DNA of 9,340 nucleotides from CAZYWA01 sp964650975 [NCBI: uncultured bacterium]. Lineage in GTDB: Bacteria > JADJOY01. How positions within the stretch are numbered: position 1 is the stretch's first letter; every line of letters starts with the position of its first letter. The notes under the pieces are model-generated. The model worked only from the letters and a program-made list of their open reading frames with translations. It was not told the DNA's origin and made no database searches. Made by a program: the position numbers and the translations under genes. The stretch spans positions 1-9,340 of the forward strand of contig CAZYWA010000309.1 of NCBI GenBank assembly GCA_964650975.1, read 5' to 3'. Below, piece by piece: positions 7,324 to 9,340 of the stretch.

Positions 7324-7854
7324 TCACACATCGAGCTCGAACGAGCCCACGTACGGGTACTCCTTCCAGTGGCGTGCGAGGCCGCGGCGGACCGGATTTT
7401 CGAGCACCTCGCTCGCGACCTGGCGGAGCTGCTCCTCGTGCCGCACCACGTGGCCGCGGAAGCTCGCCGACCACAGGCGCTCGCGCACTCCGCTCTCCCA
7501 GGCCGCGCGCTGCAGCCGCCGCTTGAAGCGCCACACGAAGGTGAGCAGGTCGCACGCCGGAGAATCGCCGAGCACCAGATGCACGTGATCCGGCATCACG
7601 CAGTAGGCGTAGACCGGCACCTGGGTGGTGACGGCGAGATCGCGCAGCTCGGCCACCGCGACGGCGGCCAGACGCCGCGACTCGAACCACGGCTGTCGCC
7701 CGCGCACGTCGAGGGTGATCGACCCCATGCGCGCGCTCCGCGCCATCACCTCGATGGCGGGTTGCTTCCACCAGCGCACCGGAGCGCCCGCGGGATTGCG
7801 CGCGGAATCTCGTCCCGGATGCATTTCGACGATCGAGCTCGGCTGGATGCTCAT
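7324..7854 (-). CDS. REP-associated tyrosine transposase-like protein (RAYT, Y1/HUH fold), catalytic Tyr apparently replaced
   Basis: The protein has 176 residues, in the usual RAYT range. VYAYCVMPDHVHLVL (81-95) is the diagnostic HUH strand with His90-x-His92 for the metal. WRFKRRLQRAAWESGVRERLWSASFRGHVV (108-137) matches the helix and W-x-x-x-F/R-x-H segment of this family, and LENPVRRGLARHWKEYPYVGS (151-171) matches the conserved NPVRxGLV...YPY ending. RAYTs cut and join single-stranded REP hairpins. The catalytic tyrosine, four residues before the Asn of NPV in E. coli TnpA-REP as I recall it, is Glu149 here, so activity is questionable. The ATG at 7854 overlaps the imuA stop by 4 bp (ATGA). 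A strong GGGAGGAG (7870-7863), 8 nt upstream inside imuA, supports this start. The gene is thus co-transcribed with imuA and imuB, an unusual context. Host domestication is possible but unproven. Confidence 0.85.
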   Translation of the reverse strand: MSIQPSSIVEMHPGRDSARNPAGAPVRWWKQPAIEVMARSARMGSITLDVRGRQPWFESRRLAAVAVAELRDLAVTTQVPVYAYCVMPDHVHLVLGDSPACDLLTFVWRFKRRLQRAAWESGVRERLWSASFRGHVVRHEEQLRQVASEVLENPVRRGLARHWKEYPYVGSFELDV

Positions 7855-8678
7855 GACGCGTTCTCCTCCCATCGCTGGGGTCTTTGGGATTTTTCGGATC
7901 TTTCGGATTTCACGGACCGGGCGATCGCCCACGCGGCGAACGTTTCCTTCTCGACCAGCTCGGGCATCCCGAACGCCACCGGGGCGCTCTCGCCGGGGAA
8001 ACCGCCGCGGCGCTTGTCGAGCCGCAGCTCGACGACCAGCCCGCCGAGCAATCGTGGTGGGACGCCGCTCGCGAGCCACTCGGCGCGCGCGGCCGCGACT
8101 CGCACCACCGCGTGGGCGCCGCTGCCGCTCGCCCGCGCAGGGCTCAGCACCAGGAGCGCCGAGCCGTGCGCTCCCGCGGCTTGCGCGATCCGCGCCCAGG
8201 GCGCCTCGTGCACCCGCGCCGCCACGGCGCGCGCGTCCGCGAGCCCGAGATCGATCACCACCAGCCCGAGCCCCACCGTCGTGACGATCTCGGCGGCGGT
8301 GAGCGCCTCGCCCACCGTGCGCGGCAGCGCCCACAGCACTCGTTCCAGCACCACGCCCGCGGCGCGCGCCGCCTGCGGATCGAGGCCCGCTCCCAGGTCG
8401 ATCCATGCGGCGCTCTCGCCGGCGCCGGTGGCGGCCGCCAGCACGGCGAGCCCGATCGCGAGCCGGCCGCTCGAGCGCGGCCCCCAGATCTCGGTCAGCG
8501 CGGCGCGCTTGAGACCGCCGCCCAGGAGCGTGTCGAGCGGCCCGAGTGACGTTTCCCGCCACGCCCCGAGCGAGGTGCCGCGAAACCGCTCGTGCTCGGC
8601 GCGCTCCACGTCGGCGCCGGTGCGCAGCGTGGCGGCGACGGTGGGCGGCAAGCCGGCGAGGAGTGCGTTGAGATCCAT
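7851..8678 (-). CDS. imuA: SOS mutagenesis protein ImuA (RecA-like fold)
   Basis: The protein has 275 residues. ImuA is the accessory factor of the ImuB/DnaE2 mutasome and belongs to the RecA-like/SulA-related group. LGPLDTLLGGGLKRAALTEIWGPRSSGRLAIGLAVLAAA (45-83) resembles the RecA core entry, with a degenerate Walker A (GPRSSGR, no Lys-Ser/Thr). ESAAWIDLGAGLDPQAARAAGV (88-109) and GLGLVVIDLGLADARAVAARV (135-155, Walker B-like) follow. The end is a short charged repeat (KSERSEKSQRPQR) encoded by four 9-bp units, then WEENAS. The ATG at 8678 is chosen because the following MDLNALL fits the family start; its ribosome site is weak. It is first in the operon imuA, RAYT, imuB, and a 36-bp dyad sits 21 bp upstream. 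The identification rests on RecA-like sequence features plus the imuB/dnaE2 neighbourhood. Confidence 0.88.
   Translation of the reverse strand: MDLNALLAGLPPTVAATLRTGADVERAEHERFRGTSLGAWRETSLGPLDTLLGGGLKRAALTEIWGPRSSGRLAIGLAVLAAATGAGESAAWIDLGAGLDPQAARAAGVVLERVLWALPRTVGEALTAAEIVTTVGLGLVVIDLGLADARAVAARVHEAPWARIAQAAGAHGSALLVLSPARASGSGAHAVVRVAAARAEWLASGVPPRLLGGLVVELRLDKRRGGFPGESAPVAFGMPELVEKETFAAWAIARSVKSERSEKSQRPQRWEENAS
7875..7910 (-). repeat. Four imperfect 9-bp tandem repeats at the imuA 3' end
   Basis: Reading on the minus strand, four consecutive 9-bp units are AAATCCGAA, AGATCCGAA, AAATCCCAA and AGACCCCAG. They are in frame with imuA and give (K/R)(S/P)(E/Q) triplets. The patch is clearly richer in A/T than its surroundings. 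It ends 5 bp before the ribosome site of the RAYT gene, so unpaired A-rich RNA here might also help ribosome loading on that gene. Confidence 0.7.
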
Positions 8679-8698
8679 GGCGAGAGAACCGTCCCGAA

Positions 8699-8734
8699 AT
8701 GCCGGGTAGTGATCACATGTTCATTACCCGGCAT
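8699..8734. promoter_or_regulatory. 36-bp dyad upstream of imuA: candidate SOS/LexA-type operator
   Basis: ATGCCGGGTA (8699-8708) and TACCCGGCAT (8725-8734) form a perfect 10-bp inverted repeat. The inner bases continue the symmetry about the same centre (8716/8717), giving 15 matching pairs out of 18. The core GATCACATGTTC (8711-8722) is one base from GAAC-N4-GTTC, the SOS box known from Gram-positive bacteria. imuA cassettes are usually LexA-controlled. A possible imuA promoter overlaps it: TTGCAA (8750-8745) as -35 and TAATGA (8726-8721) as -10, 18 bp apart. It lies in the 138-bp divergent gap, so it could also affect the SRPBCC gene. It could instead act as an RNA hairpin. The identity of the binding protein is inferred. 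Confidence 0.6.
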
Positions 8735-8735
8735 C

Positions 8736-8759
8736 GCGAGCCCCTTGCAAGCGAGCCCC
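8736..8759. repeat. 9-bp direct repeat in the divergent promoter region
   Basis: GCGAGCCCC occurs at 8736-8744 and again at 8751-8759, separated by the palindromic hexamer TTGCAA. It lies next to the 36-bp dyad, between imuA and the SRPBCC gene. It might be a second activator or repressor site, or simply chance in G/C-rich DNA. Confidence 0.4.
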
Positions 8760-8816
8760 ATCCCTTGTGGTTTCGTGAGAGTGGACGTCTAGATGTAGGT
8801 CGAGTAGAAGCCTCTC

Positions 8817-9230
8817 ATGCAGAAGATCGACATCGACCTCACGTTCCGCCGCCCGGTCACGGAGCTCTTCGCGTTGCTGAGCGACCACGAGAAGCTCGGC
8901 CCCGTGCTCGGTGCCCGGATCAAGCGCACTCGCGACGGCAAGGACTCGCCCAACGGTCTGGGCTCGGTGCGCACGCTCCGCATCGGTCCGCTTCCGAGCT
9001 TCGACGAGACCGTGACCGCGTTCGAGAAGAACGCGCTCATCGAGTACAAGATCACCCGCGGGACGCCGCTCTCGAAGCACAAGGGCGTGATGCGCTTTTC
9101 CGCCACGGACTCGGGCGGCTCCAGGCTCCACTACACGATCGAGTTCGACTCGAAGATTCCGCTGCTCGGACCGGTCATCCGCGCTGGGCTCGAGAGCTCG
9201 ATCCGCAAAGGCCTCGGCAAGCTCGCGTGA
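8817..9230 (+). CDS. SRPBCC-fold protein (polyketide cyclase/START-like)
   Basis: The protein has 137 residues, the normal size for a single SRPBCC (Bet v1/START-like) domain that binds a hydrophobic ligand. The pattern is typical: an initial strand with DIDLTFRRPVTELFALLSDHEKLGPVLG (5-32), the strand-then-two-helix entry of this fold; a series of beta strands (GSVRTLRIG, ETVTAFEKNALIEYKITRG, KGVMRFSATDSGGSRLHYTIEFDSKIP); and a long C-terminal helix (PVIRAGLESSIRKGLGKLA). There is no signal peptide or membrane segment, so it is probably cytoplasmic. The ATG at 8817 follows a weak AGAAG. It is transcribed away from imuA and has no evident link to mutagenesis. The substrate is unknown. Confidence 0.85.
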   Translation: MQKIDIDLTFRRPVTELFALLSDHEKLGPVLGARIKRTRDGKDSPNGLGSVRTLRIGPLPSFDETVTAFEKNALIEYKITRGTPLSKHKGVMRFSATDSGGSRLHYTIEFDSKIPLLGPVIRAGLESSIRKGLGKLA

Positions 9231-9243
9231 GCGATGTTTTCTC

Positions 9244-9288
9244 GGGGGCTTTTCAAGCCCCCCGCCCCGAAAAAAAGTGCGATTTTTT
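9244..9288 (+). terminator. Possible terminator after the SRPBCC gene
   Basis: Fourteen bases after the stop, GGGGGCTT (9244-9251) and AAGCCCCC (9255-9262) form a perfect 8-bp stem with a 3-nt loop. No U-tract follows directly. A second weak hairpin comes next, seven A's (9270-9276) facing six T's (9283-9288), so a T-run appears about 20 nt after the strong stem. The arrangement suggests transcription ends here, perhaps from both sides, but it is not a canonical intrinsic terminator. I see no gene in the rest of the window to 9340. Confidence 0.4.
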
Positions 9289-9340
9289 CGCGGCCCCACC
9301 CCCGAGTCGGCTCGCGTTGCTCGCCGCGCGCCTAAACGGC

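Noticed and set aside
7018-8709. Plus-strand open frame of 563 codons across the imuA and RAYT region
   Set aside because: Low-complexity Ala/Arg/Ser/Pro composition opposite well-supported imuA and RAYT genes.
8765-8793. Possible promoter for the SRPBCC gene (TTGTGG and TCTAGA, 17 bp apart)
   Set aside because: Each hexamer matches consensus at only about three positions, too weak to report as a feature.
8724-9299. Minus-strand open frame opposite the SRPBCC gene
   Set aside because: Antisense frame with no recognisable fold, while the plus-strand frame has a clear SRPBCC pattern.

Overview
The window is a high-GC bacterial segment of about 9.3 kb with strong G/C third-position bias. This produces many long antisense shadow frames. 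Nothing identifies the species. The imuA/imuB/dnaE2 mutagenesis cassette, the RAYT-type gene with palindromic repeats and the vapBC module fit a soil or environmental proteobacterium-like lineage or a high-GC relative, but that placement is only an inference.

Layout, left to right. A plus-strand gene (60-1643) encodes a multi-spanning membrane protein with a C-terminal SGNH-like domain whose catalytic residues look degraded. A pair of inverted REP-type palindromes (1644-1740) fills the gap to the convergent dnaE2 (imuC) on the minus strand (1754-4882 or 4897), an error-prone C-family polymerase. A VapBC-type toxin-antitoxin pair lies on the plus strand (4922-5556). It is divergent from dnaE2, shares a roughly 40-bp control region containing a dyad, and overlaps the end of imuB by 10 bp tail to tail. 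The minus-strand operon imuA (8678-7851), RAYT-like transposase (7854-7324), imuB (7151-5547) follows. A second REP pair (7166-7257) sits between the RAYT gene and imuB. A 138-bp divergent region (8679-8816) holds a 36-bp dyad beside imuA. A plus-strand SRPBCC-fold protein (8817-9230) and a hairpin close the window.

How the parts relate. ImuA, ImuB and DnaE2 form the known SOS-inducible translesion mutasome: ImuB carries the beta-clamp motif and lacks polymerase acidic residues, and DnaE2 is the polymerase. Here the cassette is broken up twice, by a RAYT gene translationally coupled to imuA and by a vapBC module between imuB and dnaE2.

The most unusual signal is the REP system. Four 32-nt units share the layout (T/C)TGGAG, 8-bp stem, loop GTCCCT, 8-bp stem, AGCG. 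Two quite different stem sequences occur, and there is one compensatory base-pair change between copies. They are arranged as two head-to-head pairs in opposite orientation that bracket imuB, vapBC and dnaE2. A separate GTAG-headed hairpin lies inside the imuB reading frame. The RAYT keeps its HxH motif, but glutamate stands where the catalytic tyrosine is expected.
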